Origin: an uncultured Anaerolineaceae bacterium
GTDB lineage: Bacteria; Chloroflexota; Anaerolineae; Anaerolineales; Anaerolineaceae
NCBI GenBank assembly: GCA_927443345.1
Contig: CAKMKJ010000046.1
Span: forward strand, 1-64,000
Direction: 5' to 3'
DNA: 64,000 nt
Part shown: positions 17,755-27,920 of the stretch, piece by piece
Layout: each line of letters starts with the position of its first letter
Position numbering within the stretch: position 1 is the first letter of the stretch
Translations under genes and position numbers: made by a program
The notes under the pieces: model-generated
What the model was told of the DNA's origin: nothing
The model's database searches: none
What the model saw: only the letters and a program-made list of their open reading frames with translations

Positions 17755-18144
17755 TTGAAAATTGAAAAGATTAACCACGTTTCCATTAATATTATCGATT
17801 CGGCCAGATCATTTGATTTTTATGAACGAGTGCTCGGATTGAAACAGCAAGAAACAGTAGATTGCGGTGAATTTGATATCACCTATTTCGGCCTGCCTGA
17901 TGGATCACGGCTCGAGTTATTTGATTACCACGGAAAAAACAACAGCCTGCCGCGACCCGAATCTGAAGTGGGCTTGCGTCATCTCGCCTTTGAGGTGAAA
18001 GATGTAGCCGCACACGAAGCTTATTTGCGTTCTCAGGGAGTCGAAATCACGCTGGCAACTTGTGACTTGCCAAACCTTGGCGTCAGAGTAATGCTGTTTC
18101 TCGACCCCAACAATGTCACGCTTGAGTTTTGCGAACCTCTTTAA
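17755..18144 (+). CDS. VOC-superfamily protein (glyoxalase/bleomycin resistance fold)
   Basis: A 129-residue vicinal-oxygen-chelate protein with paired beta-alpha-beta-beta-beta modules. Typical metal-site positions are visible: His in KINHVSINI (residue 7), Glu in RLELFDY, His in GLRHLAFEV and Glu in VTLEFCEP. It starts with TTG, supported by GGAG seven bases upstream; no ATG fits. Members include glyoxalases, methylmalonyl-CoA epimerase and extradiol dioxygenases. In this cluster it may isomerise or detoxify a keto-sugar product. No firm substrate. Confidence 0.78.
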   Translation: MKIEKINHVSINIIDSARSFDFYERVLGLKQQETVDCGEFDITYFGLPDGSRLELFDYHGKNNSLPRPESEVGLRHLAFEVKDVAAHEAYLRSQGVEITLATCDLPNLGVRVMLFLDPNNVTLEFCEPL

Positions 18145-18197
18145 GAGTAAAGATGAAAAGCCGATAGATCAAACAATTTTTTAGGAGGTAAAAAGGA

Positions 18198-19439
18198 ATG
18201 GACAAAAAAGAAGTATTACTTTCGCCTATCAAAATCGGATCGCATGTGAGTCCGAATCGTTTCTTTGCCCAGGCCATGGAATGCACAGATGCGGATGCTG
18301 ACGGCAACCCTTCAGATTTAACCTACGAACGTTATGAGAATCTCTTCAAAGGCGAGATCGGTCTGGTCAGCCTTGAAGCCATTACCATTACCGACAAGAA
18401 TCGCTCCCGCTTGAATCAGCTTTTCATCATGCCCAAGAATCAGTCAGCATTGACCACGTTTGTGTCGAAATTAAAAGCGATCAATCCCAAGACCGTTTTT
18501 ATTTTCCAGTTGACCCATTCAGGCGAATTAAGCAATCCGCAATTTTCAAAACGCCTTTCTGTAAAACCACTGCCAGGATTTACCGCGGATGTATTTACAG
18601 AAGATGAATTTGAAAAGATCATGGCTGATTTCGTTTTAGCTGCCAAGATTGCCTACGATGCAGGTGCTGATGGCATTGATATGAAATTCTGCCACGGCTA
18701 TTTAGGCTCGCAAATTTTGCGTCCTTATAATACCCGTAAATGGAAATACGGCGGCCCATGGGAAAATCGCCGTCAATTTGCCTTTGATCTTTACGAACGC
18801 ATTCAAAAAGCAGTGCCCGATAAAAACTTCCTCATCGGTTCAAAAATCTCTGTTTGGGAGGGTTTCCCCGGCGGATTCGGCACGGCTGGACCAGATACTC
18901 CGATGATTGATCTCACAGAACCCATTGATCTGGTCAAAGGTCTCGAAGAACGCGGTGCACAATACTTCATCCAATCCGCGGGCAGCCCATCCATCACGAT
19001 CAGCCTGACCCAGGCTGACAAAGAACGTCCTTACTTCGCTTACTTGCACCAATACTTTGCCAAAGCATTACGCGACAATTTGAAAAAAGAAACCGTGGTC
19101 ATCGGTTCCAACTACTCTGTTTTCGGCAAAGGCAAAAACAAATTACAGGCCGTGACCGAAGAAGACAGTTCCCTGTTGACCTACGGTGCGCAAAATATTG
19201 AAAAAGGCTATGTGGATATGATCGGCCTTGGCCGTCAATCTTTCGCAGACCCCATGCTGCCCTTGAAACTTCGCGAAGGCCGCGAAAGTGAAATCAAATA
19301 TTGCACAGCCTGCGACAACTGTCTCGAATTGCTCATCCAGCAAAGCCCGATTGGCTGCTGCACATACAACAAGTATTACACTGAGGTGCTCGTAAACACT
19401 CGCAAAGAAAAAGGCCGACTCGCTGTCGACCACACCTAG
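18198..19439 (+). CDS. NADH:flavin oxidoreductase / Old Yellow Enzyme family
   Basis: A 413-residue FMN TIM-barrel protein. It has the OYE landmarks RFFAQAMECTDADADGNP at the N-terminus, FQLTHSGELS, the DGIDMKFCHGYLGSQILRPYNTR segment (in most family members the corresponding motif has two His) and VDMIGLGRQSFADP for phosphate binding. It ends in a short Cys-rich tail (CTACDNC, then GCC), which resembles the beginning of the iron-sulfur region of 2,4-dienoyl-CoA reductases, but the FAD/NADH domain is missing. It may reduce an activated C=C in a dehydrated sugar or cyclitol. AGGAGG is the ribosome site. It ends the rightward series at a strong terminator. Confidence 0.82.
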   Translation: MDKKEVLLSPIKIGSHVSPNRFFAQAMECTDADADGNPSDLTYERYENLFKGEIGLVSLEAITITDKNRSRLNQLFIMPKNQSALTTFVSKLKAINPKTVFIFQLTHSGELSNPQFSKRLSVKPLPGFTADVFTEDEFEKIMADFVLAAKIAYDAGADGIDMKFCHGYLGSQILRPYNTRKWKYGGPWENRRQFAFDLYERIQKAVPDKNFLIGSKISVWEGFPGGFGTAGPDTPMIDLTEPIDLVKGLEERGAQYFIQSAGSPSITISLTQADKERPYFAYLHQYFAKALRDNLKKETVVIGSNYSVFGKGKNKLQAVTEEDSSLLTYGAQNIEKGYVDMIGLGRQSFADPMLPLKLREGRESEIKYCTACDNCLELLIQQSPIGCCTYNKYYTEVLVNTRKEKGRLAVDHT

Positions 19440-19457
19440 TAAAACAAATTTCTAGTC

Positions 19458-19491
19458 AAAAGCCATTGGCAATACTCCAATGGCTTTTTTT
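19458..19491 (+). terminator. Rho-independent terminator of the sugar operon
   Basis: A stem of 8 GC-rich pairs extended by A-T pairs (19458-19469 with 19477-19488) and a 7-base loop, running into a T-rich tract. It lies 18 bases after the OYE stop codon. Confidence 0.85.
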
Positions 19492-19594
19492 ATTGATTAT
19501 TCACTGGATGAGAATTGGACCTGCAAGAATATGAGTTAAGCGTTGAAAACAGATACAATTAGATTATTAAACCACAAGGTTTTTAGAGGATCAC

Positions 19595-20701
19595 ATGTCA
19601 AAAGAAATCACAAATGTCGGAATAATCGGGGTCGGACAAATAGGTAAGGTGCATTTGGAAGGTTATCTCTCAATGCCCAACGCCAAAGTAACGGCCATTG
19701 CTGGCCGTGATCCGCAAAAAACTGAATCAGTCGCCAATCAATATAATATTCCTTACTGGACCACTGACTTCCGCGCCTTGCTGGATAAAAAGGAAGTTCA
19801 GGCGATCAGCGTCTGCCTGCATAACAATCTGCACATGCCTGTGACTATTGCTGCTTTGAAAACAGGAAAGCACGTCATCAGCGAAAAACCCATTGCCGGT
19901 TCCTACTGCGATGGGGCGAGGATGATTGAAGTTGCCAAACAGGAGAAAAAACAACTTTCAGTACAAATCGCTGATCTCTTCAGCCGGGAAACCAAAGCAG
20001 CTATGATGGCCATCGAGAATGGCTGGCTGGGTACCCCATACCTTGCCCATTCTTCAGGCTTTCGCCGGCGTGGACGTCCTTATGTAGATGGTTATGGCAC
20101 CCCTTCTTTCGTACAGAAAGCCTCCGCCAGTGGTGGCGCACTTTTTGATATGGGCATCTATCACATCGCCAATGTGCTTTACCTGCTTGGAAACCCCATG
20201 CCCCAGCGCATAAGCGGACGCACCTTTCAGCGCACAGAGATGGATGCCACTCGCAGGGCAATCAGCAATTTTGATGTTGAAGAAGTTGCAGTCGGCTTAA
20301 TCAATCTTGAGAATAATATTGCTTTGTCGCTCATTGAAACTTGGGCGATGCATCTTGATATGCTCGAAGGCTCATACATTACCGGTACTGACGGTGGTAT
20401 CAGATTAAGGCCCTTTGGTCTCTTCCGCAGTCTTGCCGACATGGATATTGACGCCACCACCAATCTTGATGGATTTGATTACCGCATACACAACGTACGT
20501 GAAAACGGCGATGCCTACGACTCTCCTCTTGCCCACTTCATTGCCGCCGCTCAGGGGCGCGTGCCACTCATCCCCACCGCCGAGATTGCGCTAAACACCA
20601 TGCTCATCTCCGAAGGCATTTACCTCTCACAAAAGCTTGGCCGCGAAATCACTGCCACCGAAGTGATTGAGACCTCTATTAGCTCCTCCCAGGAGGTCTA
20701 A
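19595..20701 (+). CDS. Gfo/Idh/MocA-family oxidoreductase
   Basis: A 368-residue NAD(P)-dependent dehydrogenase. It has VGIIGVGQIGKVHLEGY at the N-terminus, VISEKPIAGS near residue 93 and GGALFDMGIYHIANVLYLLG near 180, which holds the Asp and His typical of the catalytic domain. It lies after the terminator of the main series, so it is transcribed separately but likely belongs to the same catabolic theme. Substrate unknown. Its end is close to a convergent HD-GYP gene. Confidence 0.86.
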   Translation: MSKEITNVGIIGVGQIGKVHLEGYLSMPNAKVTAIAGRDPQKTESVANQYNIPYWTTDFRALLDKKEVQAISVCLHNNLHMPVTIAALKTGKHVISEKPIAGSYCDGARMIEVAKQEKKQLSVQIADLFSRETKAAMMAIENGWLGTPYLAHSSGFRRRGRPYVDGYGTPSFVQKASASGGALFDMGIYHIANVLYLLGNPMPQRISGRTFQRTEMDATRRAISNFDVEEVAVGLINLENNIALSLIETWAMHLDMLEGSYITGTDGGIRLRPFGLFRSLADMDIDATTNLDGFDYRIHNVRENGDAYDSPLAHFIAAAQGRVPLIPTAEIALNTMLISEGIYLSQKLGREITATEVIETSISSSQEV

Positions 20702-20761
20702 AATTATCGGCTGCTCTAAATGAATAGAACAACCGTTTATTAATTTTATGGCGAAGCAAAT

Positions 20762-22039
20762 TTAGAATTCATCCTTGTTTAATTCCAGCACAAACGCCTG
20801 ATACTCTTTTTTGGATGCTTCCTGGGCTGCGATCCGTGCCTGATTGATTTCAGTCAGATGCTCTCCCAACAAACTTACCAGTACGCCATCCAGTTCACCT
20901 TTCTGCACATCCACATCCAAAACAAGCATGGCGTCTTTGCCAGAAACACCTTTACGATATGGCCGGTCTTCGGTCAAGGCAGTGAACTCATCCGCAACTG
21001 CAATCGCCCTGGATTCAAAAGGCAAGGTTTTTGAATTCTCATGGAAGGGGTATCCACGGCCATTCAAACGTTCATGGTGTTGTGACGCCCAATCACGGAT
21101 ATCCTTAAAAATGCTCATGCCATTAAGAAATTCGTATGTAAAATAAGAGTGTGTACGGATGATGTTAAATTCCTGCGGCGTTAATTTACCCGGTTTTTCA
21201 AGAATTTCAGACGGCACGATAAGTTTTCCAATATCATGCAGGTAGCCTGCAATTTTTATTTTGTTGATGGTCTCTTCTTCTCTTCCATGGAACCTGGCCA
21301 ATTCTGCTGCCACCACAACCACCCCGGCAGTATGCGTTGAAGTTACCTCACTGCGAAAGTCTATGATCCTTCGAAAGAGATTAACCAAACCCATCAATTC
21401 ACTGCTTTTTATGTGTAGATTATCAAGTTTTAGATGATCTGTAAAAAGTGAATTTAAAGTCATGTTCTTGATATCCAGCCAGAAATTTTCCTTCTCGGCG
21501 GCCCGGTTAAAAGCTTCCACAATTTCAGGTAAAAACATGATTCCTGATTGCTGGATAATTTCATTAATAATCCCCGCTGATTCGTCAAGAATATTTAGCG
21601 AATCCACAGACAAAATAGCCGCCTGATCTGCAACTTGCATGATCAACGCTTCGTAGGGTATCACGCTGCGATCTACCTCAGTGCTGTTGTTGAGGTAGGC
21701 ATGATGGTATCGAAGGATCTCGGCAATGGAATCAAAATAACTGAACTCTTTGAGCAGCAAGTAGGCTGCCCTGGCATGCAGGTTTATATATTGAGACTCA
21801 AAACTCAGGTCATGTAAAACCTGTTGCTCCATCACAGAAAATGCACCAATATCATGAATGGCAGAAGCAAAGATTAAATCATGCCGCTGCTGCCACGTGA
21901 GATCCAATTGATCTGCGATATGGAATGCCACAATTGCGGTACGGCGGTGATGATCGCGCAAGGGAGCAATAGTTTGATCCATCAATGTGGATAAACTTGA
22001 GACGAGTTCTTCAAGTGAGATGGTTAAAAAATCAGTCAT
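20762..22039 (-). CDS. Tandem HD-domain protein with HD-GYP phosphodiesterase
   Basis: A 425-residue cytosolic signalling protein. An N-terminal HD-like domain (about residues 25-130) shows SAIHDIG and RYHHAYL. The C-terminal domain (about 235-400) has GYLHDIGK, HHERLNGRGYP and AVADEFTALTEDRPYR, the HD-GYP signature of enzymes that hydrolyse cyclic di-GMP. ATG 22039 was chosen because GAGGGA (near 22044-22049) is spaced for it; upstream in-frame starts lack a site. No sensor or receiver domain is attached. A GGDEF-EAL protein at 50.4 kb is the other cyclic di-GMP gene in the window. Confidence 0.85.
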   Translation of the reverse strand: MTDFLTISLEELVSSLSTLMDQTIAPLRDHHRRTAIVAFHIADQLDLTWQQRHDLIFASAIHDIGAFSVMEQQVLHDLSFESQYINLHARAAYLLLKEFSYFDSIAEILRYHHAYLNNSTEVDRSVIPYEALIMQVADQAAILSVDSLNILDESAGIINEIIQQSGIMFLPEIVEAFNRAAEKENFWLDIKNMTLNSLFTDHLKLDNLHIKSSELMGLVNLFRRIIDFRSEVTSTHTAGVVVVAAELARFHGREEETINKIKIAGYLHDIGKLIVPSEILEKPGKLTPQEFNIIRTHSYFTYEFLNGMSIFKDIRDWASQHHERLNGRGYPFHENSKTLPFESRAIAVADEFTALTEDRPYRKGVSGKDAMLVLDVDVQKGELDGVLVSLLGEHLTEINQARIAAQEASKKEYQAFVLELNKDEF

Positions 22040-22161
22040 GGAATCCCTCATACTAATAATAGTGTGTAAAACCTCAAAGAACATTATACAAGGCAAGTAT
22101 CCAAAATTAAACCTGCATAAGTGTAAGGTTAATACACTATTAAGTATTATTGTGATTGGGG

Positions 22162-22823
22162 TTAAGATAAACCTATGACATTTTGATAGAACTTATCAAA
22201 CTGTGACAACCATGAGCGAAAATGCCCGATGGCAATCTGGTAGCGGAACAAATAAAAACCCAGCTTGACATACTCCTTCAAGCCCAGTTGGCGTGAACTG
22301 GCTTCTGTACACCAATTTTTCGGAAAGTCCGTGCGTGTGCGCAGTACCGGCAGCATGTAAAACGTGATGTCGTCGCCCAATACCTTTTGATAGATCCATC
22401 TGGCGCGCCTCGCATGCCACGGATCGGTCACCAGTGCCACCGTTTTGACCGTATCGGGATGGGCGTCAATATCGTTCTTCAACAGCACCGCTTCGTCGTG
22501 TGTTGTCAAGACTGCGTTTTCATCAATTGCAATTGCCTCCCCGGGTATGCGTGGGTTTCTGCTAAATACTTGCTCCACGAAGCTTCAATGCGTTTTTTTT
22601 TCGCTGAATCCGCCAGTGAAAAAGACGATATTCGCCAGCCCCTTCATGTAGAAGTCAGAAGCACACAAGATGCGGTAGTAGGGTCGGCTGTCCGCAGTGA
22701 TCAGATCGGTTTTTGAATTTCATCCTGCTCCACCAGGTTATTGCCAATGGGTTGAAGCATAATCAGACAGCAGCAAGACAGACATGCAAGAATCACAAAG
22801 AGGATCCAAATTTTGCTTTTCAT
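22162..22823 (-). pseudogene. YdcF/DUF218-like membrane protein, frameshifted remnant
   Basis: Reading leftward from ATG 22823 gives a signal-like hydrophobic start (MKSKIWILFVILACLSCCC) that stops after 40 codons. A second frame continues with RPYYRILCASDFYMKGLANI and FFTGGFSEKK, matching the iifSGG region of DUF218. A run of nine A (minus strand, near 22590-22600) shifts the frame; in the shifted frame KRIEASWSKYLAETHAYPG fits the family. A further shift returns to the frame encoding EAIAIDENAVLTTHDEA and the conserved VTDPWHARRARW to 22162. At least three frame changes are needed, so it is most likely decayed. Sequencing errors in homopolymers are an alternative. Intact members act in envelope processes. 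Confidence 0.65.
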
Positions 22824-23010
22824 TTTTTCATTCAAATCGGATCATTATAAAGCAATAAATAGCAGTAATAAATCCAGGAACCCAGCTTGTGGATTTATAG
22901 CTACCCATAAGATAAAATAAAACAGGGTATAGTTAGAGCTAAAGATATGATGAAATAATTAATTTCCAGATCATTTAATGTTGGTTGAATGACAAATTGC
23001 AGGAGGAAAA

Positions 23011-24414
<1,404 letters not shown>

Positions 24415-24422
24415 CCAAAAAT

Positions 24423-24444
24423 TGTAGGGGTGGTCGCCCCTACA
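24423..24444. terminator. Hairpin between convergent genes
   Basis: TGTAGGGG (24423-24430) pairs with CCCCTACA (24437-24444). It lies between the stops of gnd and the leftward response regulator and may serve both directions. No strong T-run follows, so a dispersed palindromic repeat is an alternative. Confidence 0.5.
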
Positions 24445-24465
24445 TTGAATATATTAACGATTCGA

Positions 24466-25548
24466 TTACTGATTCCCCCTCGCCTTGGATAGCGCCGCCG
24501 CACGCGTATGTACATCCAGTTTCTCGAATACCGCCTTCAAATGACGCTTTACCGTATTATTGGTGATCACCAGCACTTCCGCGATCTCTTTATTGGTCAT
24601 GCCTTTTGCAAGCAGGTCAAACACTTCTCTTTCACGTTGGGTGAGCTGGTCAAGTTCTGAAATCGTACTGCCGGCTGCAATCGCTTCACGCACCAGACGT
24701 CTGAAAGTACTGCGGTCGAAAGCCTGCTTTTCAAGATATGCGAACACGGAATGGTCGTTATAGGCGCGCTGTATCTCTTCCACGCCCACCACGCCGCTAA
24801 CCACAATTGTAGGGATGCCCGCTGTATGGGTGTTGGCCAGCAAACTGTAACCCTCAAGCAAATCGCTGTCTGCGGAATCATCCCAGACCACCTCGGCAGT
24901 CAAAGAAAGATCCACCACCGCCAGCGAAAAAGTCTCACGCCGCAAAGCGCCAAGTGCGTCGCCGAAGCTACTGCACACCCTGATCTCCAACCCAGCATCT
25001 GTGAGCAGTTCCGAGAGGATGCTGCGCCAACCGGCGTCATCTTCCACCACCAGCACCTTCTCAGCTTTATGCGAGACTGTCTCAATTTTTACATTTGGTG
25101 TGTTTTTGGCAACAGGGTCAAGGTTTGCAACTTCAGCATCACTCTTGGGGGCTGACACCAGCGCTTGACTGATCAATTCACGGAATTGCGCGCGGTTGAA
25201 GCTTTCTTTGCGCAGGAATGAAAAAGCACCAAGTTCGGTCAGCGCGCTGACGGCCAGTTCCACCGTGGCAAAGCCGGTCAGCAAAATGCTCTGGCAGCCA
25301 GGGTCAAGCCGTTTGATGGCTTCTAGCGCTTGCAGACCATCTTCATTGCTATGGTCGGTGCTTTCAAGCGACAAATCCACCAGCGCCAACCGGTGGGGTT
25401 CGGCTTTGAGTAATTTCAAGGCGTCTTCAAGGTTGTCTGCCACATCCACGGTCAGACCGGAGTCTGAAAGAATCTCGCTCAAAATCTGCTGCCAGGAGGC
25501 ATCATCTTCGATCACAATTGCACGCAAAGAGGGTTTGATGTTCATCAT
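24466..25548 (-). CDS. Double-receiver LuxR-type response regulator
   Basis: A 360-residue regulator with two receiver domains in series and one DNA-binding domain. Receiver 1 (about residues 8-125) has IEDD and the likely phosphoacceptor D58 in LALVDLSLES. Receiver 2 (about 163-285) has VVEDD and D213 in LAVVDLSL. The LuxR/FixJ helix-turn-helix (about 298-358) reads LTQREREVFDLLAKGMTNKEIA and TVKRHLKAVFEKLDV. The start codon overlaps the kinase stop (ATGA), indicating translational coupling. The second receiver has an insertion after its Asp (residues about 218-235). Confidence 0.9.
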   Translation of the reverse strand: MMNIKPSLRAIVIEDDASWQQILSEILSDSGLTVDVADNLEDALKLLKAEPHRLALVDLSLESTDHSNEDGLQALEAIKRLDPGCQSILLTGFATVELAVSALTELGAFSFLRKESFNRAQFRELISQALVSAPKSDAEVANLDPVAKNTPNVKIETVSHKAEKVLVVEDDAGWRSILSELLTDAGLEIRVCSSFGDALGALRRETFSLAVVDLSLTAEVVWDDSADSDLLEGYSLLANTHTAGIPTIVVSGVVGVEEIQRAYNDHSVFAYLEKQAFDRSTFRRLVREAIAAGSTISELDQLTQREREVFDLLAKGMTNKEIAEVLVITNNTVKRHLKAVFEKLDVHTRAAALSKARGNQ

Positions 25549-27797
25549 TCCTTCGCCTGTCCGTTTGGTTTCGCAATCGGCATTCTCAAAACAAAGGTTG
25601 TGCCGTGGGTACCATCGCTCTGTATTGATACATTCCCCTCAAGACGGGTCATCAAAGTCTTGACCCACCACAAACCAAAGCCCAGTTTGCCGGCTCGGGA
25701 AGCACCGCGGCCCGAATAGTTGAGATCAAAAATGTGCTCGTGCAATTCAGGCAGAATGCCCGGGCCGTTATCGCTCACTTTGACCTCGACCCAATCATTG
25801 TCAGCACTGCCTGAGATGGTAATCACACCTTTACCGTTCATTGCATCCAGGGCATTTTCAATCAGGTTGGTGAATACAAGTGTCAGGGTGCGCTCTCCGG
25901 CCATGACCACCGGCAAATGATCCAGTTGATTGATCTTCACTTCAGCAGTGGGTGGCATCTTAACCAGGCTGACGGCTTCGAGCACACGGCTCACCACCAG
26001 CACAGGTTCGCGCTTGATGGGACGCAAATGCGAAAGGCTTTCACGCACGCTTTCCATGGCGTCGGTGGCGCAGTGTTCTATCTCATCCAGGTTGTGCGCC
26101 AGATAAGGGTTGGCACCCAACACATCCTGGCATTTGTCCTCTATCCCCTGAATGCGCACCGGGATGGTGCCCACTTTGTTATTGAGATGATGCAGCAAGT
26201 TGGAGGCAATATCACCCACCGCGGCAAAAGTCTCAGCCATTGATCGCTGTTCCTGTGCGGCACGCAGCGCATCTTGATGGGCTGCATTTTGATAGGCCAA
26301 TACTGCGTAGTCAGCCAGGGTGACCAGCACTTTTTTATCCCACTCCGATTCGGCAAAATGACCCGCCCCACTGGTGGAGCTGTAAACGCCAAAAGCACCC
26401 AACGGTTCGCCTTCATCCCCTGGCAGCAGCGGAACAATCAACGCGCGCGCCCAGTCTTGATCCATAGCCAGGTCGGAGCGATGGAAGCGCTTGTCTACGC
26501 GCACATCTTCGCTGATCACCGGTTTTCTTTCCATTATCGCCAGGCCGGCCAGACTTCCCTCCACCGGGATGCGTTCGCCATGCTGGTATCCGCCGCTCTC
26601 GGCTACGACTTCCAGCACATCACCTTTAAGGTTCCAGATGGCGCTGGTAGCGGCATCCAACAGATCGCAGGCCCGCGCAGAAAGATGAATCAATACTTTT
26701 TGCAGTGATTCGGTTAATAACAAATGGGTGATTTCTTCAAGCGCATCCAGCAGCCTCACCTCTTGGATGGTGATGACCGCCTGGGTTGCCAACGCTTGCA
26801 GCAAAAAACTGTCTTCTTCACTAAATGCACCCACAATCGGGCTTTCAAGGTTGAGCACCCCTTCGAGCCTGCCGGTAGCCCCCACCAAAGGCACGGCCAG
26901 CTCCGAGCGCATTTCAAGGCTAGAATCAAGCGGATAGTAAATATGAGACCATGGGGCGGCGTGCAAGTCAGCAATACAAGCCGATTGCCGCTCGCGAGCC
27001 ACCCAGGCCATCACACTGTTTGAATCCAGCGGCAGCGCTTCAATCAAAGGCCGCGCGGTATATTCACCTGCTACTGCTTTGGTGTTTAATGTCTTTGCTT
27101 TTTGATCCAGCAAGCGGAAGATGCCATACTGCGCACCAGTGACCTCAAGCGCCATCTGCAAAATCGCTTCGAGTGTTTCTTCCAACCTCAATCTTGAAGA
27201 GATTAGCAATCCAGCCCGGCGCATGCGTTTAATTTCTTCTTCCTTGCGTGCCAGGTTGCGCTGCATTTTTTCTAGATTATGAGCGTGATAAATGGCCATG
27301 GCGGCCTGATTGACAAAATTATCGAGCATCAACAATTCAAGCTGACTGAACTCGCGTTCATCCTGCAGGTAAACATAAAGCGCACCCACAGGAATGTCTG
27401 CCACAATCAACGGAAAGCACCCCATCACCCTGGCGCCTGCCATAACTCTTGCTGGATGGATGTTGGTACCTTTTTCTTCGTAAGACAAGACTCGCCGCCG
27501 CTGTTTGATGGCACGAAAACCCAACCCATAAGGACGCGGTGCATCGCTTAATTCGCTTTTATCCAAAACCCCAGCGGTTACGCGTGATGAAACAATGAAT
27601 TCACCCAAAGTGTCATCATAAGAATAGATCACCGCTGACGCCCCCTGCAACACCTGGATGGCACTGGCCACGATCAGTTTCAAGGTATCTTCAACACTGA
27701 CCTTGCCGTCCTGTCCGATTTGGTTGACAGTAGCACCAATCTGATTCAGACTGGCCAGTGCATCAAATAGTCGGGAATTAGCGCTTTTTTCACTCAT
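25545..27797 (-). CDS. GAF-domain sensor histidine kinase
   Basis: A 750-residue soluble sensor kinase without membrane segments. Three GAF-like modules fill about residues 15-500 (for example YGLGFRAIKQRRRVLSYE, GIFRLLDQKAKTLNTKA and VPVEG-type stretches). The dimerisation/phosphoacceptor segment has GDIASNLLHHLNNKVG with H537 as the likely phosphorylated His. The ATPase domain has FTNLIENALDAMNG (N box), VSDNGPGI (G1) and GKLGFGLWWVKTLM (G2). Start 27797 is chosen because AGCAGG is spaced 9 bases from it; ATG 27806 abuts that site. It is coupled to the double-receiver regulator. The signal is unknown, presumably a cytosolic ligand or redox cue. Confidence 0.88.
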   Translation of the reverse strand: MSEKSANSRLFDALASLNQIGATVNQIGQDGKVSVEDTLKLIVASAIQVLQGASAVIYSYDDTLGEFIVSSRVTAGVLDKSELSDAPRPYGLGFRAIKQRRRVLSYEEKGTNIHPARVMAGARVMGCFPLIVADIPVGALYVYLQDEREFSQLELLMLDNFVNQAAMAIYHAHNLEKMQRNLARKEEEIKRMRRAGLLISSRLRLEETLEAILQMALEVTGAQYGIFRLLDQKAKTLNTKAVAGEYTARPLIEALPLDSNSVMAWVARERQSACIADLHAAPWSHIYYPLDSSLEMRSELAVPLVGATGRLEGVLNLESPIVGAFSEEDSFLLQALATQAVITIQEVRLLDALEEITHLLLTESLQKVLIHLSARACDLLDAATSAIWNLKGDVLEVVAESGGYQHGERIPVEGSLAGLAIMERKPVISEDVRVDKRFHRSDLAMDQDWARALIVPLLPGDEGEPLGAFGVYSSTSGAGHFAESEWDKKVLVTLADYAVLAYQNAAHQDALRAAQEQRSMAETFAAVGDIASNLLHHLNNKVGTIPVRIQGIEDKCQDVLGANPYLAHNLDEIEHCATDAMESVRESLSHLRPIKREPVLVVSRVLEAVSLVKMPPTAEVKINQLDHLPVVMAGERTLTLVFTNLIENALDAMNGKGVITISGSADNDWVEVKVSDNGPGILPELHEHIFDLNYSGRGASRAGKLGFGLWWVKTLMTRLEGNVSIQSDGTHGTTFVLRMPIAKPNGQAKE

Positions 27798-27857
27798 GTT
27801 TGGCATCCTGCTCAAGTAATTGTAGCACTTCAAAAAGAAAAAGATCATTTAACAAAC

Positions 27858-27883
27858 CTGACAGGTGCTTGAACACCTGCCAG
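27858..27883 (-). terminator. Hairpin after glnA
   Basis: CTG-a-CAGGTG (27858-27867) pairs with CACCTG-c-CAG (27874-27883), 38 bases after the glnA stop on the minus strand, followed by a moderately T-rich stretch. Likely terminates glnA before the histidine kinase gene. Confidence 0.55.
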
Positions 27884-27920
27884 ATTTGAACAAACGTCTA
27901 AAGGAGAGACAGGAAATGAA

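Noticed and set aside
22387-22716. 109-codon + strand frame over the YdcF remnant
   Set aside because: The minus strand has clear family motifs; this is an antisense shadow.
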